Positions 1 through 5,947 of a DNA stretch of 7,944 nt are shown piece by piece. The stretch comes from Pseudomonadota bacterium. GTDB lineage: Bacteria; Pseudomonadota; Gammaproteobacteria; Burkholderiales; Burkholderiaceae_D. Location: the NCBI GenBank assembly GCA_023416415.1, contig JAEZHR010000101.1, positions 1 through 7,944 on the forward strand, given 5' to 3'. A program made the translations under genes and the position numbers. Below the pieces are notes generated by a model, which was not told the DNA's origin, made no database searches, and worked only from the letters and a program-made list of their open reading frames with translations. The stretch's first letter is position 1. Every line of letters begins with the position of its first letter.

Positions 1-44
1 AGAATGTAGCGCGCCGCAAGATTGCGGGCAAGCACGAAGACCAT
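1..44 (-). CDS. possible start of a divergent gene, cut by the window edge
   Basis: An ATG on the minus strand at 44-42 opens a frame that stays open for 14 codons to the window edge (MVFVLARNLAARYI...). A good Shine-Dalgarno, GGAGAAGG, lies directly upstream of the ATG. The codons are mostly GC-ending, as in the real genes of this window. The short peptide is hydrophobic at first and then basic, which would suit a membrane protein N-terminus, but too little is visible to assign a family. It would be transcribed divergently from xseA out of the shared 45-278 region. The frame could also be chance, so confidence is modest. Confidence 0.38.
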   Translation of the reverse strand, partial: MVFVLARNLAARYI

Positions 45-73
45 CCTTCTCCGGGGAAAGTTCTGCACAAACC

Positions 74-82
74 TGTGGATAA
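74..82 (-). promoter_or_regulatory. DnaA box (perfect consensus)
   Basis: The plus strand reads TGTGGATAA, the exact reverse complement of the high-affinity DnaA box TTATCCACA. Flanking partial matches are TTCTGCACA at 61-69 (7 of 9, opposite strand), TGTGAGCAA at 86-94 (6 of 9) and TGTGGACAG at 250-258 (7 of 9). A perfect 9-mer with neighbours in a promoter region beside AT-rich DNA suggests DnaA binding, either for regulation or for titration. dnaA, dnaN and other usual origin neighbours are not visible, so calling this the chromosomal origin is not supported. Confidence 0.5.
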
Positions 83-158
83 CTTTGTGAGCAACTCCTC
101 CGCCCGTGCGGGAATCCGTTGATTTCCAAGGACGCGCCACGCCCCTCACGCCTGAACG

Positions 159-170
159 AAAATTAATTTT
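159..170. repeat. 12-base AT-only perfect palindrome
   Basis: AAAATTAATTTT is its own reverse complement and contains no G or C. It sits in an AT-rich island between the two divergent starts. It could be an operator half-site pair, an UP-element-like segment or an easily melted site. The sequence alone does not decide between these. Confidence 0.4.
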
Positions 171-278
171 CCATTTAAAATCAATTACTTGCACCGGAAA
201 TACTATGCCTGCGGGCGAAAATGACAGAAATATGACGTCTTCCCGCGCCTGTGGACAGGTTTTTGTCTTGAAGACCGC

Positions 279-1640
279 ATGAATACTGGATCGATAGAAG
301 AAAATCGCGCTACGACGCCACCTGTGGTGACGGTTTCCGCGCTGAACCTAGCGGTGGCGCGGATGCTGGAACGCAACTTCCCGCTGGCGTGGGTTTCCGG
401 CGAGATATCCAATTTCACGCGCGCGGCATCGGGACACTGGTACTTCACGCTCAAGGACGACGCCGCGCAGGTACGCGCCGTCATGTTCCGCGGTCGTGCC
501 CAGTACGCCGGCTTTTCGCCACGGGAAGGCGACAAGGTTGAAGTGCGTGCCCTGGTCACGCTGTATGCGCCGCGCGGCGACTATCAGCTCAATGTCGAGG
601 CGATTCGACGCGCCGGAGTGGGCAATCTGTTCGAAGCCTTCCTGCAGCTCAAGGCGCGCCTCGAGGCCGAGGGTCTGTTCGATGCGGCCCGCAAACGGCC
701 TCTGGCCCTGTTTCCGCGCACCATAGGCATCGTGACCAGCCCGCAGGCTGCCGCCCTGCGCGACATCCTGACCACCCTGAGCCGGCGCGCGCCGCACGTG
801 CGCGTGGTCCTCTACCCTGCCCCCGTCCAGGGCGCGGGCGCGGCCGAAAAAATCGCTCAGGCGATTCGCACCGCATCCGAGCGCGCCGAGTGCGACGCCC
901 TGCTGGTGTGTCGCGGGGGCGGCAGCATCGAAGATCTGTGGTCGTTCAACGAGGAAGTGGTGGCGCGGGCGATCGTCGCCTGCACGATGCCGGTCATCTC
1001 CGGTGTCGGCCACGAAACCGATTTCACGATCGCGGATTTCGCCGCGGACCTGCGCGCCCCGACCCCCACGGCGGCTGCGGAAATGGCCGCCGCCGCCTGC
1101 GAGCACTGGCTGCGCATCCTGCAAAGCCATGCAGACGCGCTGTCCGCGGCACTGCGGCGGCACATCGGTAACAGCGGCCAGCGCCTGGACTGGCTGGCGC
1201 GCCGACTGGTCAGCCCCACCGCCTATATCGCGCGCGAGCGGCTTCGCCTGCGGGCGCTGCACGGCAGCCTTGGCCATGCGGCCGGCACGCCGCTCCAGCA
1301 GGCCCGCCTGCGTCTCGCGCGGCTGCAGGCCAGGCTGGCCCTGCAATTGCCGGACAGCAGCAGTCCACGCGCACGGCTGGCTCAGTACGGACAGCGCCTC
1401 CAGCAGCAGATGGCCATGCGCCAGCAGCAGCGCCGCCAAGTCCTGAGCGGGCTCTCGGCCCAGCTCGATCTGCTGGATCCGCAACGCACGCTGGAGCGTG
1501 GCTATGCCATCGTGCTGGATGAAAAGGGCAAGGTGGTACGCACGCCGCGCCAGTTCCGGCCGAATGGCAGCATTACGGTGAGGGTCGCTCAGGGCAGCGC
1601 GGAACTCGGCATAGCCAGCGTTCAGGAACGCCTCGAATAG
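279..1640 (+). CDS. xseA: exodeoxyribonuclease VII large subunit
   Basis: XseA is the catalytic subunit of exonuclease VII, which degrades single-stranded DNA from both ends into oligonucleotides during mismatch repair and damage processing in the cytoplasm. The 453 residues match the usual family length of about 450. An N-terminal OB-fold spans roughly residues 16-115, starting at the typical VTVSALN, with WVSGEISNF and GHWYFTLKD. The catalytic core follows, with IGIVTSPQAAALRDIL (149-164), the glycine-rich CRGGGSIEDLWSFNEE (211-226) and SGVGHETDFTIADFAADLRAPTPTAAAE (241-268, including H245 and D248). The C-terminal part is helical and rich in Gln and Arg, fitting the long coiled coil that carries the small subunits. 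XseB is not encoded here, as is usual. The ATG has only a weak Shine-Dalgarno (GAAG), but the N-terminus aligns with the family. Confidence 0.97.
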   Translation: MNTGSIEENRATTPPVVTVSALNLAVARMLERNFPLAWVSGEISNFTRAASGHWYFTLKDDAAQVRAVMFRGRAQYAGFSPREGDKVEVRALVTLYAPRGDYQLNVEAIRRAGVGNLFEAFLQLKARLEAEGLFDAARKRPLALFPRTIGIVTSPQAAALRDILTTLSRRAPHVRVVLYPAPVQGAGAAEKIAQAIRTASERAECDALLVCRGGGSIEDLWSFNEEVVARAIVACTMPVISGVGHETDFTIADFAADLRAPTPTAAAEMAAAACEHWLRILQSHADALSAALRRHIGNSGQRLDWLARRLVSPTAYIARERLRLRALHGSLGHAAGTPLQQARLRLARLQARLALQLPDSSSPRARLAQYGQRLQQQMAMRQQQRRQVLSGLSAQLDLLDPQRTLERGYAIVLDEKGKVVRTPRQFRPNGSITVRVAQGSAELGIASVQERLE

Positions 1641-1699
1641 ACGGCAGCGAACCGGGAGTTTGCTCAAGCCGGTGACCGCTGCAGTGGCGCGGCAACCGA

Positions 1700-1708
1700 C
1701 GTACAATT
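1700..1708 (+). promoter_or_regulatory. candidate sodB -10 element
   Basis: CGTACAATT contains TACAAT (1702-1707), one base from the sigma-70 consensus TATAAT, and lies 49 bases before the sodB start in the 116-base gap after xseA. The same 9-mer occurs before the carboxymuconolactone decarboxylase-family gene. There is no clear -35 at 16-18 bases upstream; GTGACC at 1672-1677 is too far. I see no terminator after xseA, so readthrough from xseA is also possible. Confidence 0.4.
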
Positions 1709-1744
1709 GGGACCTTTCAAAAATAACATCCGTCACTGAAAAGG

Positions 1745-1750
1745 AAAGGA
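1745..1750 (+). promoter_or_regulatory. sodB ribosome binding site
   Basis: AAAGGA lies six bases before the ATG at 1757, an ideal Shine-Dalgarno spacing. It fixes the sodB start and is the strongest ribosome binding site among the complete genes of the window. Confidence 0.7.
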
Positions 1751-1756
1751 AACCAG

Positions 1757-2335
1757 ATGGAACACACCCTCCCGCCTCTGCCGTACGCCAAGGATGCCCT
1801 GCAACCGTACATCTCCCAGGAAACGCTGGAATACCACTATGGTAAGCACCATCAGGCCTATGTGACCAACCTGAACAACCTGATCAAGGGCACGGAGTTC
1901 GAAAACGCCTCGCTCGAAGACATCATCAAGAAGTCCTCAGGCGGCGTCTTCAACAATTCGGCCCAGGTCTGGAACCACACCTTTTTCTGGAACTGCATGA
2001 AGCCCAACGGCGGCGGCGCACCGAAGGGCGCGCTGGCCGATGCGATCAACGCCAAGTGGGGCTCGTTCGACAAGTTCAAGGAAGAGTTCAGCAAGTCCGC
2101 AGTCGGCAACTTCGGTTCCGGCTGGACCTGGCTGGTGAAGAAGGCTGACGGCTCGGTCGACATCGTCAATACGTCCAATGCCGGCACGCCGCTGACCACC
2201 GCCGACACGCCGCTGCTGACCTGCGACGTGTGGGAGCACGCGTACTACATCGACTACCGCAACGCACGTCCGAAGTTCGTGGAAGCGTTCTGGAATGTCG
2301 CAAACTGGGACTTCGCCGAGCAGAACTTCGCCTGA
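1757..2335 (+). CDS. sodB: superoxide dismutase, iron type
   Basis: This cytoplasmic metalloenzyme converts superoxide to hydrogen peroxide and oxygen. The 192 residues are a full-length match to bacterial FeSOD. It begins with the classic MEHTLPPLPYAKDALQPYIS. The four metal ligands are visible: H27 (in YHYGKHHQAY), H74 (in WNHTFFW), D157 and H161 (in DVWEHAYYIDYRN). Q70 in NNSAQVWNH and the segment NAGTPL (141-146) are features of iron rather than manganese enzymes, in which the active-site Gln comes from the later segment. The C-terminal FWNVANWDFAEQNF is also typical. A strong Shine-Dalgarno supports the ATG, and an intrinsic terminator follows about 50 bases after the stop, so the gene can be its own unit. 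It follows xseA in the same direction, an arrangement familiar in betaproteobacteria. Confidence 0.97.
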   Translation: MEHTLPPLPYAKDALQPYISQETLEYHYGKHHQAYVTNLNNLIKGTEFENASLEDIIKKSSGGVFNNSAQVWNHTFFWNCMKPNGGGAPKGALADAINAKWGSFDKFKEEFSKSAVGNFGSGWTWLVKKADGSVDIVNTSNAGTPLTTADTPLLTCDVWEHAYYIDYRNARPKFVEAFWNVANWDFAEQNFA

Positions 2336-2384
2336 GTCAGCATCCTGTTCCAACGCCGACGTTCGGAACATACTCGCTCTGCCC

Positions 2385-2410
2385 AAAAGCCCACGTTCCG
2401 TGGGCTTTTT
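2385..2410 (+). terminator. intrinsic terminator after sodB
   Basis: AAAAGCCCACG (2385-2395) and CGTGGGCTTTT (2399-2409) form a perfect 11-base-pair stem with a three-base loop (TTC), ending in a run of five T. Because the stem itself starts with AAAA it may also work on the opposite strand, although no leftward gene ends here. Confidence 0.9.
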
Positions 2411-2929
2411 GGTTTCCGCTCGCATTTTTGCCACGCATTCCGGCCTGACGATTTGCCACCGTCAGCAATTGACAAGCATGTCCTTCCACAACGGCGCTGA
2501 CTGCCCTGTCGGCACGCCAGATTCCGACCGGCCTTGCAAACGGGCCAGGATCGCATCAATGTGGGCAATCAGTTCTCGTGCCCCTGCATTCGGCCCGCCG
2601 CCATGCCTCGTTGCCGGCCCCGATTGTGGCGGCACGCTCGCCCGCACATCGAACGCATTCGTCTCCGACCACAGCCGACACACGCCCCCCGAAACAAGGT
2701 CAAGCCGGATTGCGTTCGAGGCGTGCCGGACGCGGCAAGCCGGGGCGCAGACTCAAAGATCGGGCGCACGTTTCCGTTTCAGCCGTTCCCGACATGGCTC
2801 CAGGTGAATTCCCCTTCCGGGAGCCCCGTGCTACTGCTGCGTTCCTTTGGCGCGGCCACGTCCTGACGGTGGCAGGCAGATGCCGCACCTCTCTCGTACA
2901 ATTTCCCTTCCCCAACTGAATTGATCGCC
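2411..2929. other. gene-poor intergenic stretch
   Basis: No gene here can be supported with confidence. Several frames are open on both strands, as expected at high GC, but they overlap one another and match no family I recognise. The least implausible is a minus-strand frame open from 2752 to 2462, with a possible GTG start at 2683 (73 residues). It has moderately GC-rich third positions and an amphipathic segment, ELIAHIDAILARLQ. It could be a small unknown protein, a decayed gene or chance. Near the right end lies a candidate -10 element for the next gene. I see no tRNA, repeat array or further terminator. Confidence 0.5.
2895..2903 (+). promoter_or_regulatory. candidate -10 element of the AhpD-family gene
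   Basis: CGTACAATT includes TACAAT at 2897-2902, 27 bases before the ATG at 2930. It is identical over nine bases to the element before sodB. No good -35 lies at 16-18 bases upstream. If used, the 5' leader would be only about 20 bases long. Confidence 0.4.
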
Positions 2930-3463
2930 ATGCCTCGCATTCCCTACCAGCCCCTCGATCTCGCCGAACCGGCCGCCCTTGTCGACGCAATCCGCCAGCG
3001 TCGCGGCGGCACCCTGCTCAACCTCGACCGCATGCTGCTGCACAGCCCTGCCTTTGCCGGCGGCTGGAACGTCTTCCTGCGCGAAGTGCGCAACAACCTG
3101 CAGCTTTCGCCCAAGCTGCGCGAGCTCGCCATGTGCGTGGTGGCCGTGCTCAATGGTGCCGAGTACGAGTTCCATCACCATGCACCGGAATTCATTGCCG
3201 CCGGCGGCACCGAACAGCAGGTGCAGGCCATGCGCGAACCCATGCGCGCGGCGGCAGACTCCAGCCTGTTCGATGCGGCAGAGCGCGCCGCCCTTCAGCT
3301 GACGATCGAAATGACGCGCAACGTGAAGGTGTCCGATGAAAGCTTCGAGGCCGCGCGCAAGGCACTTGGCAATGAACAGGATGTGGTCGAGCTGGTTGGC
3401 GTGATCGCCACCTACAACATGGTGGCGCGCTTCCGGGTCGCGCTTGGGGTGGAGCCGGAATAG
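2930..3463 (+). CDS. carboxymuconolactone decarboxylase/AhpD-family protein
   Basis: This 177-residue, mostly helical, soluble protein belongs to the carboxymuconolactone decarboxylase (CMD)/AhpD-like fold. The core reads LSPKLRELAMCVVAVLNGAEYEFHHHAPEF (59-88), the usual pattern of a helix with a conserved Glu (E65), then AEYE and a His cluster (H82-H84). It continues with a second helical repeat ending VVELVGVIATYNMVARF. The spacing E65 to H84 equals that recalled for the proton-relay Glu and His of AhpD, but the CxxC pair is replaced (A77 and E80). The only Cys is C69, so classical thiol peroxidase activity is unlikely. The substrate is unknown; CMD-like ring-opening or decarboxylation chemistry is possible. 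I chose ATG 2930 over the in-frame TTG at 2921. Neither has a clear Shine-Dalgarno, and MPRIPYQPLD is a natural family N-terminus. Its neighbour sodB hints at, but does not prove, an oxidative-stress link. Confidence 0.85.
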   Translation: MPRIPYQPLDLAEPAALVDAIRQRRGGTLLNLDRMLLHSPAFAGGWNVFLREVRNNLQLSPKLRELAMCVVAVLNGAEYEFHHHAPEFIAAGGTEQQVQAMREPMRAAADSSLFDAAERAALQLTIEMTRNVKVSDESFEAARKALGNEQDVVELVGVIATYNMVARFRVALGVEPE

Positions 3464-3553
3464 GATTCGGCATAAGAGCCGGAACAAGCACCCGGTCTGG
3501 CAGAGCAACCCGTCGAACGCTTGCCAGAAGAGAAAGGCGAACGGCAAGAAGAC

Positions 3554-3662
3554 GCAGGGTCGCCCTCTCGCGGCGACCGGCGCGCCCTGCGACATCCCGG
3601 ACAGGAGGTGGATTGCAGGTCCTGTCTGGCCTGGCTCCGGCATTTGAGCGGACTCCGGAGCC
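3554..3662. repeat. three hairpin-forming inverted repeats in a convergent junction
   Basis: In the 203-base gap between the two converging genes three stems follow one another. GGTCGCC/GGCGACC (3558-3564 and 3572-3578, seven-base loop) is partly nested in GCAGGG/CCCTGC (3554-3559 and 3585-3590). GACAGGA/TCCTGTC pairs 3600-3606 with 3620-3626. GGCTCCGG/CCGGAGCC pairs 3633-3640 with 3655-3662. None is followed by a T run on either strand, so they are not textbook intrinsic terminators. They could still slow converging polymerases, protect 3' ends or be remnants of a repeat family. Confidence 0.45.
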
Positions 3663-3666
3663 CGGC

Positions 3667-5934
3667 CTATTTCGTCTGGAAGGTCGTCACGCCGTCCCAG
3701 TCGGCTCCCGGAGGATGGTTACGGTAGTAGGCGATGCGCTCCAGATAGAGCGCGTATAACGCATCATCCGGGCGGGATGCCTGCAGTTCGTGCAGGATCG
3801 CTTCCGCACGATCCCACTCACCGGCCCGCACGAGCGCGAGCGCCTCGTGCCAGCGATGCAGCGCAGCCCGCGTGAATTCATCCAGCTCGGCCTCACTGCC
3901 CAAGGGCTCGAAGATCGGCACCGGCTCGTTCTTGCCCTTGACGCGCACGCGATCCAGCTCTCGGTATGCAAAGCCCGGAGCGGCCGCGCGGGTACCCTCC
4001 CCAACCACGATTCCCACGCCATACGTCTTGGTGATGCCTTCCAGTCGGGATGCAAGATTCACCGCGTCGCCCATCACGGTGTAGGCACGACGGATCTTCG
4101 AGCCCATGTCGCCGACGCGCATCTCGCCGGTATTCAAGCCGATGCCGATGACAAGCGGCGGCCAGCCGCGCGCGACGAAGTCCTCGTTCAGTCGCCGCGC
4201 AATGTGCTGCATTTCCAGCGCGGTCGCCACCGCACGTGCGGCGTGGTCGGGCAATGTCACCGGCGCCCCCCAGAATGCCATCACCGCATCGCCGATGTAT
4301 TTATCCAGCGTACCGCGACTGCCGTGAATCGCCTCCGACATCGCCGTCAGGTAGATGTTGATGTATTCGCGCAGCGCATTCGGGTCCAGCCCCTCGGAGA
4401 TCGTCGTGAAGCCGCGCACGTCCGAGAACAGCACCGTCAGTTCGCGACTCTCGCCTTCCATGCTGTAGCGCTGCGGATTGTCCGCCATCACGGCCACCAG
4501 TTCCGGCGCCACGTATTCGCCGAACAGAGTGACCATCGCGCGTCCTTTGCGATACTCGAACAGATAGCCCCAGGCGAGGTTGAACAGAAACAGTGTGCTG
4601 GCCAGCAGCAAGGACAGGGCCAACGGCACCACCCAGTTCAACTGGTGATACATCAGGTAGTTGGCGCCGGTCAAGGCGACAGCCACGCCGAGCGTAAGCA
4701 GCATGGAGGCAAGCGGCCCCAGCACCGGCAGCAGCAATCCGAGCACAAGGCCGACCGCAATGATCTGCAGCAGCTGCATGGCCCGGCTGAAATCCGGCTC
4801 CTGCTTGAAATCGCCATCCAGAATGGATGCGATCACGTTGGCATGCATCTCCACGCCCGGGAAATTCGGGTTGACCGGCGTGGCACGCAGATCCTTCAAG
4901 CCTGCCGCCGTCGTGCCGATCAGGACGATGTTGTCGGCCAAGTGCTCCATCGGGACCGTACCGTTGAGCACATCCACGGCCGAGACGTAGCGGAACTGCC
5001 CGCCCTCCGGCCCGCCCGGCCCACGGAAGTTGATCAGCGCGGTCAGCTGGCGCTCGACCGGGATGAAGGTGGAGTCCGGCTTGCTGTTAAGCCACACTCC
5101 GCGAATGGCTCCGTAGGCCAGGTAAGCCTCGTCGGACAACGGCAATTCGTCGCGGGTAAAAAAGACTGGCTTGACCGTGCTGGCGCCCAGTCCGACGCGG
5201 GCGGCGGCCAGCGCCAGCGATTCGTAGAACCGGTCGCCCTGACGCACCAGCAGCGCCACACGGCGAATGTTGCCGTCGTCGTCCAGCACCGGATTCATGA
5301 AACCGCCGCCTCGTGCATTGCGCTGCAACGCCTCGAGATTGCCGGTATAGGCGCGATAGATGCCGACTTCCAGTGCTCGCCCCTCCAGCTCCTCCACGCT
5401 GAAGGCCGGCTCCGGCAGCAGCCCCTTCGTGACCGCACTGCTTTCGTTGGAAAAGTAGTAGCCCAGCACGACCGGCCTTTCATGCAGGGCGTCAGCCAGG
5501 CGCGCATCGAAATCAAAGCGCTGCTGCAGCGCCTGCAGGCGCTCTCCCAATGCGGGCAGATCGCCGAAGTCCTCGCGCGCGATCGTCATCAGCGTCTCGT
5601 AGCCGGAGCTGTTGTCCGGCTCGGAAAACACAACGTCGATGCCGACCGCGCGCACGAAATACTGCTCGTTGAGCACCTCGATCAGTTGCGCCAGGACATC
5701 CCGGCTCCACGGCCATCGGCCGACCTGATCCAGACTCTTCTCGTCGATGTCGACGATGACGATGCGCGGATCCAGCGGCGCGTTCTGCGTGCGCAGGCGC
5801 AAGTCGTACAGAAAGGTATCAAGGCGCTGCACGAAGGCAGGTGGCGAGCCGGCGACGACCGGCAGCAGCGTCGCCAGCGTCAGGAACAGAGCCAGCAGCC
5901 AGCGGGCACGGTGGCGGGATAAGTTGCTCAGCAT
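3667..5934 (-). CDS. CHASE2-domain class III adenylate cyclase
   Basis: This 755-residue inner-membrane sensor probably makes cAMP from ATP. An N-terminal membrane anchor (about 11-28) leads into a periplasmic CHASE2 domain (about 31-375; VIVDIDEKSLDQVGRWPWSR at 59-78, IVLIGTTAAGLKDLRATP at 336-353). Three membrane helices follow (about 387-405, 409-428 and 433-455), then a cytoplasmic cyclase domain (about 495-680). The catalytic set is complete: metal-binding D505 (FSDVRGFT) and D549 (YIGDAVMAFWG), base-selecting K545 and T619, transition-state N626 and R630 (GDAVNLASR). The Lys/Thr pair is typical of class IIIb adenylate cyclases and argues against guanylate specificity. The C-terminal 75 residues look TPR-like (EALALVRAGEWDRAEAILHE) and end near WDGVTTF. 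The gene is last of a three-gene leftward run, 13 bases after the HD-GYP stop. No Shine-Dalgarno is visible before the ATG, so coupled translation is plausible. The ligand is unknown. Confidence 0.93.
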   Translation of the reverse strand: MLSNLSRHRARWLLALFLTLATLLPVVAGSPPAFVQRLDTFLYDLRLRTQNAPLDPRIVIVDIDEKSLDQVGRWPWSRDVLAQLIEVLNEQYFVRAVGIDVVFSEPDNSSGYETLMTIAREDFGDLPALGERLQALQQRFDFDARLADALHERPVVLGYYFSNESSAVTKGLLPEPAFSVEELEGRALEVGIYRAYTGNLEALQRNARGGGFMNPVLDDDGNIRRVALLVRQGDRFYESLALAAARVGLGASTVKPVFFTRDELPLSDEAYLAYGAIRGVWLNSKPDSTFIPVERQLTALINFRGPGGPEGGQFRYVSAVDVLNGTVPMEHLADNIVLIGTTAAGLKDLRATPVNPNFPGVEMHANVIASILDGDFKQEPDFSRAMQLLQIIAVGLVLGLLLPVLGPLASMLLTLGVAVALTGANYLMYHQLNWVVPLALSLLLASTLFLFNLAWGYLFEYRKGRAMVTLFGEYVAPELVAVMADNPQRYSMEGESRELTVLFSDVRGFTTISEGLDPNALREYINIYLTAMSEAIHGSRGTLDKYIGDAVMAFWGAPVTLPDHAARAVATALEMQHIARRLNEDFVARGWPPLVIGIGLNTGEMRVGDMGSKIRRAYTVMGDAVNLASRLEGITKTYGVGIVVGEGTRAAAPGFAYRELDRVRVKGKNEPVPIFEPLGSEAELDEFTRAALHRWHEALALVRAGEWDRAEAILHELQASRPDDALYALYLERIAYYRNHPPGADWDGVTTFQTK

Positions 5935-5947
5935 GCGAGTGGCACGT

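Larger units (their letters stand above)
45..278. promoter_or_regulatory. divergent intergenic region upstream of xseA
   Basis: This 234-base region separates the possible leftward gene from xseA and should hold the promoters of both. It contains a perfect DnaA box (74-82), weaker box-like sites at 61-69, 86-94 and 250-258, and an AT-rich block (about 153-208) unlike the GC-rich surroundings. TACTAT at 201-206 could be a -10 element for xseA, but I see no good -35 at the proper distance. The inverted repeat CCTGTGGACAGG (248-259; arms CCTGT/ACAGG) lies 19 bases before the xseA start. No convincing ORF starts here. Confidence 0.5.

Noticed and set aside
45..278. Chromosomal replication origin
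   Set aside because: Only one perfect DnaA box is present and the partial matches are weak. No dnaA, dnaN, gidA or parAB is nearby, so DnaA-linked regulation is the more cautious reading.
348..1736. Long open frame of 462 codons on the minus strand opposite xseA
   Set aside because: It mirrors a GC-rich coding gene; xseA on the plus strand has unmistakable family motifs and the reverse frame yields low-complexity, Arg/Gly/Gln-rich sequence with no recognisable domain.
1641..1756. Terminator between xseA and sodB
   Set aside because: No stem of useful length followed by a T run was found; the two genes could be partly co-transcribed.
2295..2807. Plus-strand frame of 170 codons after sodB
   Set aside because: It begins inside sodB, reads through the strong sodB terminator and gives Ser/Arg/Pro-rich sequence of no known family.
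2856..2872. Short imperfect inverted repeat CCACGTC/GACGGTGG before the AhpD-family gene
   Set aside because: The arms are short and need a bulge; this is common by chance in GC-rich DNA and has no supporting context.
2921..2929. TTG start for the AhpD-family gene
   Set aside because: It adds only three residues, has no better ribosome binding site and the ATG at 2930 gives a natural N-terminus.
3790..5922. Open frame of 710 codons on the plus strand opposite the cyclase
   Set aside because: It is the shadow of the cyclase gene: translation is His/Gln/Arg-rich and without domains, while the minus strand gives complete CHASE2 and cyclase domains.
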